Positions 16,854-28,594 are shown, counted from the first letter of the stretch. The stretch: 64,000 bases of DNA from an uncultured Porphyromonadaceae bacterium (GCA_947427285.1 CANEHE010000007.1:1-64000); one strand, 5' to 3'. Made by a program: numbers and translations. Notes: generated by a model from the sequence alone, not told the origin.

Positions 16854-17432
16854 ATGCATCACACCTTTGATTTCGAATCGGATATACGCGCTGCACTTGA
16901 TGTGCTGCGCAAAGGGGGAATCATACTCTATCCGACCGACACCGTCTGGGGACTTGGTTGTGATGCGACAAATCATGACGCTGTCAGCCGTATCTATGCC
17001 ATCAAGCGAAGAGAAGATTCCAAATCAATGCTGTCGCTGGTAGATTCGGCAGCAATGCTGGAGCGCACAGTGGAGAATGTGCCGGACGCCGCGTGGCAAC
17101 TCATAGAGGCCGCCACAGATCCGATAACCATAATATACGATCATCCCACCGGCCTTGCATCGAATCTTCTCGCACCCGACGGATCAGCCGGCATACGCAT
17201 CACTTCCGAACGGTTTTCACGCGAACTATGCCGGAGGCTGCATCGGCCTATAGTGTCTACTTCAGCCAACATAAGCGGACAGCCCACATCATCCGATTTC
17301 CAGTCAATAGATAGAGACATAACTGAAAAAGTGGATTATATCGCAAGTTACGGACGCGACCTCGGTCGAAACTGCAAGCCATCGGGAATAATAAAAATCA
17401 GCGACGGCGGACTGTTCAGAATTATAAGATAG
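16854..17432 (+). CDS. tsaC: L-threonylcarbamoyladenylate synthase (Sua5/YciO/YrdC/YwlC)
   Basis: Makes threonylcarbamoyl-AMP from threonine, bicarbonate and ATP for the t6A modification of ANN-decoding tRNAs. The 192-residue YrdC fold shows GGIILYPTDTVWGLGCDA, KRREDSKSMLSL, GSAGIRITS and RPIVSTSANISGQPTSSDF. It lacks the C-terminal Sua5 domain, so it is the short TsaC form. It is the first gene of the long operon. TsaD, TsaB and TsaE are not in the window. Confidence 0.93.
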   Translation: MHHTFDFESDIRAALDVLRKGGIILYPTDTVWGLGCDATNHDAVSRIYAIKRREDSKSMLSLVDSAAMLERTVENVPDAAWQLIEAATDPITIIYDHPTGLASNLLAPDGSAGIRITSERFSRELCRRLHRPIVSTSANISGQPTSSDFQSIDRDITEKVDYIASYGRDLGRNCKPSGIIKISDGGLFRIIR

Positions 17433-17455
17433 TACCCCTCAAACCTCAAAACAAA

Positions 17456-18865
17456 ATGAACGAGAGAATACAACGGCTCAAATATGTATTGACCGACCTG
17501 CTGACGGCCAATATAGCATTCTTTCTGTTCAACTTATATCGCTTCTCGACATTCAACAATCTCAACACAGCAGACTTCCGGATATTTTTCGGCTCTCCGA
17601 AACTTATAACCGAACAAATACTGATACCCTTGTTTCTGCTGATACTATACTGGATGTCGGGCTACTACAATAATCCCTTCAAGAAATCGCGCCTGCAGGA
17701 ATTCATGACCACTCTCTTCTCATCCCTGTTCGCGACACTTATGATTTTCCTCGCTCTGCTCACAAACGACCAGACACTGATTGTCAGCACCAACTATCTG
17801 ATGTTGTTTACTCTCTTCCTGTTGCTATTCATAGTCACATATTTCGGAAGACTCACACTAACCACTCTGACCATCTCAAAACTGCGGAGTCACCAATGGC
17901 GTGAACCTGTAATAATCGTAGGAGCATCCGAAGAGGCCATACGTACAGCCTCACGTATTTCGGATCAGAAAATCAGTCTCGGGTACGACATCACGGGATT
18001 CGTCCGGTTGCCGGATGAAAAAAGTGCCTCATCTCTTCCAGCACCAGTCATGGATCTGGATTCCCTTCCGGATTTCATTATAGCCAATAAAGTACGTCAG
18101 GTATTCATCGCTCCCCAGAAAATGGATGACCGATTGGTGCTTTCTCTGGTAAATCGACTCTTCCCTCTCGGCACGACAATCCGCATAGCCCCGGACACTC
18201 TCGACTACGTCACATCCTCGATACATCTTCAGGACATATACGGCGAACCTTTTGTCGATCTGGCAAGTCCGAAAGTCAGCGAAGCTACCAAAAATATCAA
18301 ACGTACCATTGACGTGCTTTTCTCATCATTGGCTCTGACTCTGCTGGCAATTCCCTGTCTGATAGTGGCGTTATTGGTGAAACGAAGTTCTCCCGGACCG
18401 ATATTTTATCGTCAGGAGCGCGTAGGATATCGTCAGAAACCTTTCAACATAATCAAATTCCGCACCATGCGCACTGATGCCGAGGCATCCGGACCGCAGC
18501 TGACATCCGAGAGAGATCCCAGAGTGACACCAATAGGAAATTTCCTACGGAAATACCGGCTTGACGAAATCCCCCAGTTTCTGAACGTGATCCGCGGCGA
18601 GATGTCTATCGTCGGGCCTCGTCCGGAAAGAGACTTTTTTATCAGACAGATTGTAAAAAGGGCTCCCTATTACACTCTCGTGCATCAGGTACGCCCCGGG
18701 ATAACTTCCTGGGGAATGGTTAAATTCGGCTATGCCTCTACAGTAGAGGAAATGGTGGCACGGACGCGGTTTGATCTCGTGTATCTTGCCAATATGTCCA
18801 TTTCCGTCGACTTCAAAATAATGATATACACCGTGCGCACCGTAATCACCGGACGCGGGAAATAG
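17456..18865 (+). CDS. Polyprenyl glycosylphosphotransferase (initiating sugar transferase)
   Basis: Transfers a sugar-1-phosphate to undecaprenyl phosphate, the first step of capsule, exopolysaccharide or O-glycan assembly. The 469 residues show four N-terminal membrane helices (about 12-30, 48-70, 82-102, 110-130), a Rossmann-like CoA-binding-type domain (about 150-260), a fifth hydrophobic segment near 285-305 and the conserved C-terminal transferase (KRTIDVLFS, PIFYRQERVGYRQKPFNIIK, FRTM, RKYRLDEIPQFLNVIRGEMS, VGPRPE, VRPGITSWGMV). The sugar cannot be predicted. No other glycan-cluster gene is adjacent; it lies between housekeeping genes. Confidence 0.92.
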   Translation: MNERIQRLKYVLTDLLTANIAFFLFNLYRFSTFNNLNTADFRIFFGSPKLITEQILIPLFLLILYWMSGYYNNPFKKSRLQEFMTTLFSSLFATLMIFLALLTNDQTLIVSTNYLMLFTLFLLLFIVTYFGRLTLTTLTISKLRSHQWREPVIIVGASEEAIRTASRISDQKISLGYDITGFVRLPDEKSASSLPAPVMDLDSLPDFIIANKVRQVFIAPQKMDDRLVLSLVNRLFPLGTTIRIAPDTLDYVTSSIHLQDIYGEPFVDLASPKVSEATKNIKRTIDVLFSSLALTLLAIPCLIVALLVKRSSPGPIFYRQERVGYRQKPFNIIKFRTMRTDAEASGPQLTSERDPRVTPIGNFLRKYRLDEIPQFLNVIRGEMSIVGPRPERDFFIRQIVKRAPYYTLVHQVRPGITSWGMVKFGYASTVEEMVARTRFDLVYLANMSISVDFKIMIYTVRTVITGRGK

Positions 18866-18905
18866 ACGCGATATCCGTACGGGCATAAACCAAGACACAA
18901 GTCAA

Positions 18906-20705
18906 GTGGCATACAAAGAACATCACAACGCCTTCACCCGCGCATGGTTCAAGATAGTGCTGTGGCGCGAAAAACATATCAAGGAACGTAACTTCCTTGT
19001 GATACTCGCTCTTGTAGTAGGAATTGTCGGAGGTTTGGCAGCCCAGTTGCTCAAATTTCTCATACATGCCATTTCATCGGTTGTCACCACAAATCTGGCT
19101 GTCACGTCTGCCAACTGGCTGTATCTCGCCTGTCCGATGGCAGGCATAATCCTATCGGTGCTTTTTGTGAAATATGTGGTGAAAGACAACATCTCCCACG
19201 GCGTCACCAGAGTGCTCTACGCCATTTCAAAGCGTAAATCACGTCTGAAACCACGCAATATGTGGGCCTCTCTGATAGCATCTTCCGTCACCATAGGCTT
19301 CGGCGGATCAGTCGGGGCGGAAGGTCCGATCGTATTCACCGGTTCGGCAATAGGATCCAATCTGGGACAGGCGTTCCGGCTGTCTCCCAAAATACTTATG
19401 ATTCTCGTCGGATGCGGAGCAGCCGCCGGAATTGCAGGTATTTTCCGCGCACCGATCGCAGGAATGCTGTTCACTCTTGAGGTGCTCATGATCGACCTGA
19501 CAGGCACCACAATAATGCCATTGCTTCTTTCCTCCATCGCCGGTGCTACCGTAGCATACGTGATGGAAGGATATGATGCGGAATTTTTCTTTGTGCAGAG
19601 CGAGCCTTTTCTCACACGAAAGATTCCTTATACAATCCTGTTAGGCATATTCACAGGATTCGTATCGCTCTACTTCACAGTCATAATGAACCGTATGGAG
19701 GCACTATTCCGCAAAATAGGGAAAACATGGCTGAAAGTTGTGATCGGAGGATCTCTGCTTGCTCTTCTAATTTTCCTGTTCCCTCCGCTGTTCGGAGAAG
19801 GCTACGGAGCCATCAACAATCTTCTTAACGGCGACACCGCCTCCATAGTCGACGGAACTCTTTTCTATCCCGACCGCGACGACATCTGGTTCATCGCTCT
19901 TTTCATCGGTTGCATCGTACTTACAAAAGCCTTCGCCACAAGTGCCACAAATGGAGCGGGAGGAGTCGGAGGCACTTTCGCGCCATCATTGTTCGTAGGG
20001 GCCATGGCCGGTTTTCTGTTTGCCTATTGCTTCAATCAGTTCTGGCCGGAGATCGGTGTCTCCAACAAGAATTTCGCACTTCTGGGAATGGCGGGAGTCA
20101 TGAGCGGAGTGATGCACGCACCACTGATGGCCATCTTCCTCACAGCCGAAATGACCGGAGGTTACGATCTGTTTCTACCCCTGCTGATTGTATCCACACT
20201 CGCATACATGACCGTACGCATGTTCCAGCCATACAGTATCTACACAATGCGTCTCGCCAGAAAAGGGGAACTCTTCACCCATGAAAAGGATAAAGCCGTA
20301 CTTTCTCTTCTTAAAGTTGACAACGTGATCGAACGCGACTTCAAGTGTGTCACTCCAGATATGAACCTGAAAGAGGTAGTCGATATTATCGCCACTTCAA
20401 AGCGCAATCTTTTTCCTGTGGTAGACAATGAGGGGAATTTCAAGGGGATCGTACTTCTCGACGACATACGCAACATCATGTTCCGGCCGGACCTATACAA
20501 GAAAATGCATGTCAGCCGATTCATGTCCACACCTCCGGCCCGTATCGACATATCGGCTCCAATGGAGCAGGTGATGAAACTCTTCGATGACACTCATGCC
20601 TGGAACCTGCCGGTGGTAGAGGGTGACAGATACGTCGGTTTTGTAAGCAAATCAAAGATATTCAGTTCCTACCGGGCCTTATTGCGTCATTACACTGATG
20701 ACTGA
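18906..20705 (+). CDS. ClC family chloride channel/antiporter with CBS pair
   Basis: An inner-membrane ClC protein of 599 residues. The selectivity segments are present: GFGGSVGAEGPIVFTG (with the gating glutamate in GAEGP), AAAGIAGIFRAPIAG, and GVGGTFAPSLFVGAM; hydrophobic helices run to about residue 430. The cytoplasmic tail holds two CBS domains (about 470-530 and 535-595), usually nucleotide sensors. The start is GTG at 18906, since no in-frame ATG precedes the first helix. Channel and H+/Cl- exchanger modes cannot be distinguished here. It lies between the sugar transferase and fmt (11-nt gap). Confidence 0.94.
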   Translation: MAYKEHHNAFTRAWFKIVLWREKHIKERNFLVILALVVGIVGGLAAQLLKFLIHAISSVVTTNLAVTSANWLYLACPMAGIILSVLFVKYVVKDNISHGVTRVLYAISKRKSRLKPRNMWASLIASSVTIGFGGSVGAEGPIVFTGSAIGSNLGQAFRLSPKILMILVGCGAAAGIAGIFRAPIAGMLFTLEVLMIDLTGTTIMPLLLSSIAGATVAYVMEGYDAEFFFVQSEPFLTRKIPYTILLGIFTGFVSLYFTVIMNRMEALFRKIGKTWLKVVIGGSLLALLIFLFPPLFGEGYGAINNLLNGDTASIVDGTLFYPDRDDIWFIALFIGCIVLTKAFATSATNGAGGVGGTFAPSLFVGAMAGFLFAYCFNQFWPEIGVSNKNFALLGMAGVMSGVMHAPLMAIFLTAEMTGGYDLFLPLLIVSTLAYMTVRMFQPYSIYTMRLARKGELFTHEKDKAVLSLLKVDNVIERDFKCVTPDMNLKEVVDIIATSKRNLFPVVDNEGNFKGIVLLDDIRNIMFRPDLYKKMHVSRFMSTPPARIDISAPMEQVMKLFDDTHAWNLPVVEGDRYVGFVSKSKIFSSYRALLRHYTDD

Positions 20706-20746
20706 TAATATTACCCATGCAAAATAGAAATCCTCAAGTCAATAAG

Positions 20747-21703
20747 ATGAATAAAGACAGTCTGAAAATAGTTTTCTTCGGCACACCGGAATTTGCGGTG
20801 GCTTCGCTAAAAAGTATTCTCGATGACGGATGGAACGTGGCAGCCGTGGTCACGGCTCCGGACAAACCGGCCGGTCGCGGCCATAAACTTCTGCAAAGCG
20901 ATGTGAAGAAATTTGCCCTGGAACGTGGACTGTCTGTCCTTCAGCCTGTCAATCTCAAAGATCCTGATTTTATCGGTTCTCTACGAAAAATCGACGCCGA
21001 CCTGTTTATTGTCATCGCATTCCGAATGCTCCCTGAAGCCGTATGGAGCATGCCGCGTCTCGGCTGCTTCAATCTGCATGCATCGCTGCTGCCCAGATAC
21101 CGTGGTGCAGCCCCGATCAACAGAGCCATCATGAACGGCGATCCTGTGACCGGAGTCACCACCTTCTTCCTCAAACAGGAGATTGACACCGGCGATATCA
21201 TCGACCAACGGATGATTGCGATAGGCGAAAATGACAATGCAGGTTTGGTTCATGACAGACTGATGGAGATCGGAGCCGACATGACCCTCCAGACAGTAAG
21301 AGACATAGCTGACGAGACTCTATCCGTCACCCCTCAGCCCGACGGTGAATTCATACCCGCACCGAAAATTTTCAGAGCAGATTGCGAAATCGACTGGACG
21401 AAATCCGCAAAAGAAATCCATGATCATGTCAGGGGACTTTCCCCTTATCCGGCAGCCCGGACCACTATCACACTTTCTTCGGGACAGGATATTGAAGTGA
21501 AAATTTTCGATACCCGTCTCCTCCCTGAGAAGATTGGGACAGAACCCGGGACGGTGGTCATAGACGGGAAAAGATTGATAGTAGCTGCATCAGACAGGAT
21601 GTTGGAAATCATCTCACTCCAGCCTTCAGGGAAAAAGCCTATGGAGGCATCTGCGTTTCTGGCCGGTCACATTCCGGTAAAATGTCACAAATCGGTTCTA
21701 TGA
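20747..21703 (+). CDS. fmt: Methionyl-tRNA formyltransferase
   Basis: Formylates Met-tRNAfMet using 10-formyltetrahydrofolate. From ATG 20747 it has 318 residues: formyltransferase domain KIVFFGTPEFAVASL and NLHASLLPRYRGAAPINRAI with the catalytic Asn/His region, FFLKQEIDTGDI, then a C-terminal tRNA-binding OB-like domain beginning near IFDTRLLPEKIG. An in-frame ATG at 20717 would add ten residues, but the family usually begins a few residues before the first strand. folD at 45940 supplies the same folate pool. menD starts 4 nt downstream. Confidence 0.95.
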   Translation: MNKDSLKIVFFGTPEFAVASLKSILDDGWNVAAVVTAPDKPAGRGHKLLQSDVKKFALERGLSVLQPVNLKDPDFIGSLRKIDADLFIVIAFRMLPEAVWSMPRLGCFNLHASLLPRYRGAAPINRAIMNGDPVTGVTTFFLKQEIDTGDIIDQRMIAIGENDNAGLVHDRLMEIGADMTLQTVRDIADETLSVTPQPDGEFIPAPKIFRADCEIDWTKSAKEIHDHVRGLSPYPAARTTITLSSGQDIEVKIFDTRLLPEKIGTEPGTVVIDGKRLIVAASDRMLEIISLQPSGKKPMEASAFLAGHIPVKCHKSVL

Positions 21704-21707
21704 AAAT

Positions 21708-23408
21708 ATGATTCCCGATAAAACCAACTGTCTGATTCTGGCTGAAGTATTGGCCCGGCAAGGAGTACGCCGTTGCGTAGTCTCTCCGGGATCACGCAAC
21801 GCCCCGCTTATTCTTGCATTCGACGCATGTCCCGACATCGAGTTGACCGTAGTAGCCGATGAACGTTCTGCAGCTTTCATCGCGCTCGGCATGAGCCAGG
21901 TCTCACGGCGACCGGTGGCATTGGTTTGCACTTCCGGGTCCGCTCCTCTGAACTACGCACCAGCTCTGGCCGAAGCACTCTATCAAGGGATTCCACTGAT
22001 TGCAATCTCGGCAGACAGGCCATTGCAATGGATTGATCAGGATGATTCCCAGACCATCCATCAGGCCGGAGTACTCGACAATCTGGTGAAACGCTCTTTC
22101 GACATTCCCGACGTAAAGATGCCCGGAGAGGAACATCTCTGGTATGCCAACCGTGTGGCCAATGAAGCCTGTCTTACAGCAATTTCCGGCAAACCGGGCC
22201 CCGTGCATATAAATGTACAGCTCCACGCGCCGCTGACAAATGAAGGAACCGCACTCCCGTCACAGAGAATAGTTGAGAATATCGAACCGGAGGGAATGGT
22301 CAGCAAAGAGACCATCTTACAACTTGCCCGTGAAGTTGCCGATACACGAATACTAGTGGTGGGAGGTTTCTGTCCTCCGGATGACAGACTCAACCGCGCT
22401 CTGAGCATTTTCTCGCAACTCCCGAATGTATTTATCCTTCACGAGACACTGGCCAATCTCCATCTTCCCGACGGACAAACTCCGGTAGACACTTTACTTT
22501 GTTCTCTTTCCGAATCAGATAAAGAGGACCTTAGACCCGATATTGCAATATCATTCGGAGGGGCACTCGTATCCCGCTTTGTGAAACAATATCTGCGCTC
22601 CTATCCTCCAAGACTGGGTCATTGGGCGATAGGACCTAATGACCGGATAGCTGACTGTTTTCAGTCCCTCACCAAACGTATTACCGCACCTGCTGCTCCG
22701 TTCTTCCGTCGTCTGAGAGGGGTATTGGGAAAATTTGTGAATCAATCCTCCTATCGTCAGGAGTGGATATCAGCCTCAGAGCGCGCCGCAAATCTGCATG
22801 CCCGCTATCTGAGAAACATACCCTGGAGCGATATGAAAGGATTGGAGATTGTATTCCGTAAACTTCCGGGCTCTCTCAATCTCCAGCTTTCCAACGGCAC
22901 ACCTGTAAGATATGCCCAATTACTGCAACAACATGCACCCCACGCCTCTTTCTGCAACCGTGGAGTGTCAGGTATCGACGGATGTACCTCGACATCTGTA
23001 GGAGCAGCCCTCGCCTATCCCGGAATGACACTTCTCATCACCGGAGACCTCTCCTTCAGCTACGACCTTTCCGCTCTTGCTTTCAAGGGAATCCCACAAC
23101 GGCTGAGGATAATCGTGGTAAACAATTCCGGAGGTGCCATCTTTCGCTTTGTAGCCACCACGGCATCTTTACCAGATGATCTGCGTGAAAAATATTTCTG
23201 TACCGATCCACGACTTGATCTCACAAAACTGACAGACGCATTCGGTATGGAGTATCTATATGCCGACAATGAAAGCAGTCTCATAAAAGCATTGGAGCGT
23301 CTCTTCTCTCCATCTGACGGATGCATACTGCTTGAGATGAAAACCGATCCTTTGATCTCAGCCTCTATACTTAAAAACTACTTCTCCACACTTAAAAACC
23401 GGGAATAA
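21708..23408 (+). CDS. menD: 2-succinyl-5-enolpyruvyl-6-hydroxy-3-cyclohexene-1-carboxylate synthase
   Basis: A thiamine-diphosphate enzyme of menaquinone synthesis that adds a succinyl-semialdehyde unit from 2-oxoglutarate to isochorismate. The 566 residues begin [28 protein letters not shown], with [11 protein letters not shown] (the conserved ThDP glutamate) and [17 protein letters not shown]. The C-terminal diphosphate/Mg site reads [14 protein letters not shown] followed by [11 protein letters not shown]. It begins 4 nt after fmt and is followed by menB, menC and menE. menF, which supplies isochorismate, is not adjacent. Confidence 0.96.
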   Translation: MIPDKTNCLILAEVLARQGVRRCVVSPGSRNAPLILAFDACPDIELTVVADERSAAFIALGMSQVSRRPVALVCTSGSAPLNYAPALAEALYQGIPLIAISADRPLQWIDQDDSQTIHQAGVLDNLVKRSFDIPDVKMPGEEHLWYANRVANEACLTAISGKPGPVHINVQLHAPLTNEGTALPSQRIVENIEPEGMVSKETILQLAREVADTRILVVGGFCPPDDRLNRALSIFSQLPNVFILHETLANLHLPDGQTPVDTLLCSLSESDKEDLRPDIAISFGGALVSRFVKQYLRSYPPRLGHWAIGPNDRIADCFQSLTKRITAPAAPFFRRLRGVLGKFVNQSSYRQEWISASERAANLHARYLRNIPWSDMKGLEIVFRKLPGSLNLQLSNGTPVRYAQLLQQHAPHASFCNRGVSGIDGCTSTSVGAALAYPGMTLLITGDLSFSYDLSALAFKGIPQRLRIIVVNNSGGAIFRFVATTASLPDDLREKYFCTDPRLDLTKLTDAFGMEYLYADNESSLIKALERLFSPSDGCILLEMKTDPLISASILKNYFSTLKNRE

Positions 23409-23410
23409 AA

Positions 23411-24232
23411 ATGGAACAAATAATCTGGAAACCAATCAAAGAATATACTGATATCCTCTTCGAACAGTTTGAGGGCATCGCAAAGATAACCATCAATCGT
23501 CCACGTGTATACAACGCTTTCAGACCACTGACAAACATGGAGATGCTTGATGCCATGTCAATATGCCGAGAACGGAATGACATAGGAGTGGTGATACTTA
23601 CCGGCACCGGCGATAAAGCATTCTGCTCCGGAGGAGACCAGAACGTAAAAGGTATTGGCGGATACGTGGATGAGAACGGTGTGCCACGGCTCAATGTGCT
23701 TGATCTCCATAAAGCCATACGGTCATTGCCTAAACCGGTCATTGCCATGGTCAACGGATATTCCATCGGAGGCGGCAATGTGCTGCAGGTGGTCTGTGAC
23801 CTTTCCATCGCATCCGAAAATGCCCGATTCGGCCAGACGGGCCCTAAAGTGGGAAGTTTCGACGCCGGTTTCGGCTCATCATATCTCGCAAGATGTGTCG
23901 GCCAGAAAAAGGCACGTGAAATATGGTTTCTCTGCAAGCAATACACAGCCGCAGAGGCCCTGGAAATGGGAATGGTAAACGCAGTGGTTCCCTTTGACAA
24001 ACTTGAAGAGACCACAGTGGAATGGTGCCGCACTATACTGAAACGTTCCCCCATGGCAATCCGGATGGTCAAACGGGCATTAAACGCTGAACTTGACGGT
24101 CAGCATGGGCTGATGGAATTTGCAGGTGATACCACACTGATGTACTACCTTATGGCGGAAGCCCAGGAAGGTAAAAATGCCTTTCTGGAGAAACGAGACC
24201 CTGACTTCGACCAATTCCCCAAATTTCCCTGA
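23411..24232 (+). CDS. menB: 1,4-dihydroxy-2-naphthoyl-CoA synthase
   Basis: A crotonase-fold enzyme that closes the second ring of menaquinone by cyclising o-succinylbenzoyl-CoA. The 273 residues contain [15 protein letters not shown], the oxyanion-hole segment [50 protein letters not shown] and a C-terminal ending [16 protein letters not shown], all typical of MenB. It starts 2 nt after menD and ends 3 nt before menC. The order D-B-C-E is the usual one in Bacteroidales. Confidence 0.97.
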   Translation: MEQIIWKPIKEYTDILFEQFEGIAKITINRPRVYNAFRPLTNMEMLDAMSICRERNDIGVVILTGTGDKAFCSGGDQNVKGIGGYVDENGVPRLNVLDLHKAIRSLPKPVIAMVNGYSIGGGNVLQVVCDLSIASENARFGQTGPKVGSFDAGFGSSYLARCVGQKKAREIWFLCKQYTAAEALEMGMVNAVVPFDKLEETTVEWCRTILKRSPMAIRMVKRALNAELDGQHGLMEFAGDTTLMYYLMAEAQEGKNAFLEKRDPDFDQFPKFP

Positions 24233-24235
24233 ACC

Positions 24236-25294
24236 GTGCGCCTCGCCTACGCTCCATACACACTGCATTTTCATCAGCCTGCAGGCACCTCCCGGGGCAT
24301 CCTTTATGAAAAGCCCACTTATTTTATAAAGGTATTCGACGAACACAATCCCACACACTTCGGATTAGGGGAAGCTCCTCTCTTTCCCGGACTGTCTCCC
24401 GAAGCCGACGAGAGATATGAGTACAAACTTATAGAACTGCTGGCCAATGTCGCTTTAGGTCGCCCGACGGATCTCTCCCATCATTCATCCATCCAGTTCG
24501 GCCTTGAACAGGCCCTACGGGACTTTGCTCTCGGATGCCGCAGAATATATGCTCCTTCCGATTTCACCAACGGTCGAAGTCCGATTGTAATCAACGGACT
24601 CGTATGGATGGGATCGCTGGAAGAGATGACCATGCGAATCAAGGAAAAGGTTGATGCAGGTTTCAGATGCATCAAACTTAAAATCGGAGCACTCGACTGG
24701 GCAGAAGAGGAACGCATGATAACAGCCGTGCGTGCCAGGTTCTCTCCGGAAAAATTGGAAATCAGGGTCGATGCCAATGGCGGATTTCCAATGGATGCGG
24801 CCCTCCCCCGGCTTAAATGGCTTGCGGATATGGGCATCCATTCCATAGAGCAGCCGATTCCTGCCGGACACACGGAACTTATGGCTTTCCTGTGCTCCGC
24901 ATCACCACTGCCAATCGCTCTTGACGAGGAATTGATCGGAATATCCGGCATCAGAGAAAAAACGGATATGCTCGACATAATCCGTCCGGCATACATAATT
25001 CTCAAGCCTGCGTTATGCGGCGGATTCTCCGGTGCTGTCGAATGGATTGAACTTGCACGGGAACGAGGTATCGGCTGGTGGATCACCTCATCACTTGAAT
25101 CAAATGTAGGATTGAATGCTCTCGCCCAGTTCACAGCATCTCTTGATGTCGAGATTCCACAAGGACTCGGTACCGGAAACCTATTCACCAACAATGCCCC
25201 TTCTCCATTGACACTGAAAGGTGAACAACTGATGTTTGATCCGACATTTGTTTACGACAACCGTTGGCTTGACAGTCTGGAATGGAGAGAATGA
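24236..25294 (+). CDS. menC: o-Succinylbenzoate synthase
   Basis: An enolase-superfamily dehydratase converting SHCHC to o-succinylbenzoate. The 352 residues show the catalytic Lys-x-Lys (FRCIKLKIGALDW), metal ligands in EIRVDANGGF, SIEQPI and ALDEEL, and the second catalytic lysine in IILKPALCGGF. The start is GTG at 24236, three bases after the menB stop; the next in-frame Met is far inside the domain. It is followed by menE after an 18-nt gap. Confidence 0.94.
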   Translation: MRLAYAPYTLHFHQPAGTSRGILYEKPTYFIKVFDEHNPTHFGLGEAPLFPGLSPEADERYEYKLIELLANVALGRPTDLSHHSSIQFGLEQALRDFALGCRRIYAPSDFTNGRSPIVINGLVWMGSLEEMTMRIKEKVDAGFRCIKLKIGALDWAEEERMITAVRARFSPEKLEIRVDANGGFPMDAALPRLKWLADMGIHSIEQPIPAGHTELMAFLCSASPLPIALDEELIGISGIREKTDMLDIIRPAYIILKPALCGGFSGAVEWIELARERGIGWWITSSLESNVGLNALAQFTASLDVEIPQGLGTGNLFTNNAPSPLTLKGEQLMFDPTFVYDNRWLDSLEWRE

Positions 25295-25312
25295 CAAAAG
25301 ACGTCACTAAAA

Positions 25313-26302
25313 ATGGTACAATCCATATCGGAATCCTGGGCTAAGGAACGGCAACACGTATGGCAATTCTGTCGCGAATGGGCCTCTGGGGAAATTATCG
25401 CCCACACATCCGGCTCCACCGGCACTCCGAAACCAATACGACTGTCAAGAGAATCTATTGATGCAAGTGTACGTCGCACGGTCGACGTTTTCAACCTTAC
25501 CTCCGGCAGTCATCTGCACAGTTGCGTATCAACCAGATATATAGGAGGTAAAATGATGGTAGCCAGAGCTCTTGCTCTTGGCTGCCTGTTTACATTTGAA
25601 ACACCCTCCAATCGTCCGTCCTTCCCGGCAGACCAGGCCATAGACCTTCTGGCAATAGTACCTTCGATGGTCGATCATATATTGCTCCGGCACAGTCAGG
25701 GAACCCTTCCACGGATAGGAGCGATAATCATCGGAGGTGCGCCGCTTCCACAAAAAATCAGGAATCAGCTCACATACTCCGGTATCAATGCCTACGAGAC
25801 ATACGGCATGACAGAAACAGCATCTCACATTGCCCTGCGCCATGTAAGCAAAAATCCGGAGGAGTCGTTCACTGTCTTGCCCGGAATTGATATCGGCATC
25901 GATTCCCGGGGATGCCTTATACTGAAAGTTGATGGGATTCACGGAAAGATCATTACCAATGACATCGTCAATATAGTCAGTCCAGAAAAATTCCGTGTAC
26001 TGGGACGTGCAGACAATATCATAGTCACCGGAGGCATGAAGACCGTGCCGGAAGATGTGGAGCGCAAAATCGCACACTTGATAAATGAAAACTTCATAGT
26101 CTCCTCAATCCCTTCCGACAAATGGGGAGAGGAGGTGGTCATTGTCATCGACGACACAGGAGGCAGCGGTATTTCTGAGGATATTCCGCCGGAACTGGCC
26201 CACGCTCTGTCAGAATTACTACCTCCTCACGAACGCCCCAGAGCCATCATACGCCGCCCTATCGGACGTACGGCCAATGGCAAACTTATCCGTAAAAGCT
26301 GA
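25313..26302 (+). CDS. menE: o-Succinylbenzoate--CoA ligase, compact form
   Basis: An ANL-superfamily enzyme that adenylates o-succinylbenzoate and makes its CoA thioester. The AMP-binding loop is AHTSGSTGTPKPIRLS (about 26-41); later come IIGGAPLPQKI, YETYGMTETASHIALR, LGRADNIIVTGG and the catalytic C-terminal lysine in GKLIRK. At 329 residues it is shorter than the roughly 450-residue proteobacterial enzyme because most of the N-terminal subdomain before the P-loop is missing; short forms are usual in Bacteroidota. It is last in the operon, with 77 bp to the groESL promoter. Confidence 0.9.
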   Translation: MVQSISESWAKERQHVWQFCREWASGEIIAHTSGSTGTPKPIRLSRESIDASVRRTVDVFNLTSGSHLHSCVSTRYIGGKMMVARALALGCLFTFETPSNRPSFPADQAIDLLAIVPSMVDHILLRHSQGTLPRIGAIIIGGAPLPQKIRNQLTYSGINAYETYGMTETASHIALRHVSKNPEESFTVLPGIDIGIDSRGCLILKVDGIHGKIITNDIVNIVSPEKFRVLGRADNIIVTGGMKTVPEDVERKIAHLINENFIVSSIPSDKWGEEVVIVIDDTGGSGISEDIPPELAHALSELLPPHERPRAIIRRPIGRTANGKLIRKS

Positions 26303-26379
26303 ACCATACCGTTTTCTATACGTTTAATTTAGATGAGCAAGTAAACCGGCAAGTATGCCTTTAGAAGTTATCAAAAAGT

Positions 26380-26397
26380 TTGGCACACTATTTGCTT
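26380..26397 (+). promoter_or_regulatory. Sigma-54-type (-24/-12) promoter of groES-groEL
   Basis: TTGGCACACTATTTGCTT matches the sigma-54 consensus TGGCAC-N5-TTGC exactly, with ten bases between the invariant GG and GC. Transcription would start near 26406, about 73 nt before groES. No good TAnnTTTG box is seen nearby; AAAGTTTG at 26376-26382 is a weaker alternative. Confidence 0.6.
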
Positions 26398-26478
26398 ACT
26401 CCATCGACAAACCGGAAAAGAAATTTTCACGGTCTGATCATTAAATAAAATTTTACAAACCATAAAACGTATAATAAA

Positions 26479-26751
26479 ATGAATATCCAGCCATTAGCCG
26501 ATCGCGTACTGATTGAGCCCACAGCTGCCGAAGAGGTGACAATGGGCGGCATCATCATCCCCGACTCTGCAAAGGAAAAGCCCCTCAAGGGTAAAGTGCT
26601 CGCCGTAGGCGGAGGCACCAAAGACGAGGAAATGGTTCTAAAACCTGGAGACGAAGTGCTCTATGGCAAATATGCCGGCACAGAGATAGAATTCGAAGGC
26701 ACGAAATATCTCATGATGCGTCAGTCAGACGTGCTTGCAGTTATCAGATAA
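26479..26751 (+). CDS. groES: Co-chaperonin GroES
   Basis: The 10-kDa lid of the GroEL folding chamber, 90 residues. It has [19 protein letters not shown], the mobile loop [16 protein letters not shown] that contacts Gro[11 protein letters not shown] and [18 protein letters not shown]. Length and order are standard. groEL follows after 30 nt as an operon. The 177-bp upstream gap holds the sigma-54-like site. Confidence 0.98.
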   Translation: MNIQPLADRVLIEPTAAEEVTMGGIIIPDSAKEKPLKGKVLAVGGGTKDEEMVLKPGDEVLYGKYAGTEIEFEGTKYLMMRQSDVLAVIR

Positions 26752-28413
<1,662 letters not shown>

Positions 28414-28467
28414 TCCCGTTGACATACCATTTTTGTATCACCGTCTGTACAAGACGTAAGTATGAAG

Positions 28468-28499
28468 GAGGTTGTGAAATTTTCGCAGCCTCTTTCTCT
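28468..28499 (+). terminator. Intrinsic terminator of groESL
   Basis: GAGGTTGTGAAA (28468-28479) pairs with TTTCGCAGCCTC (28481-28492), allowing two G-U pairs, and TTTCTCT follows. It lies about 55 nt after the groEL stop. Confidence 0.75.
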
Positions 28500-28586
28500 G
28501 TTCAGACACCACACTACTCTAATTCGTTCTGCCATGTTTTAACGGTTTTTAATACCGCCTCTCTTCATGATGCACTAAAATTTTCG

Positions 28587-28594
28587 TAACTTCG
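28587..28594 (+). promoter_or_regulatory. -7 box (TAACTTCG) of the envelope cluster
   Basis: TAACTTCG is one base from TAnnTTTG and lies 78 bp before ATG 28672, downstream of the groESL terminator. The -33 element is not clear. Confidence 0.45.

Noticed and set aside
26376..26382. AAAGTTTG as an ordinary -7 box for groES
   Set aside because: It departs from TAnnTTTG at the first base and has no -33 partner; the overlapping sigma-54 motif is complete, though the alternative is not excluded.
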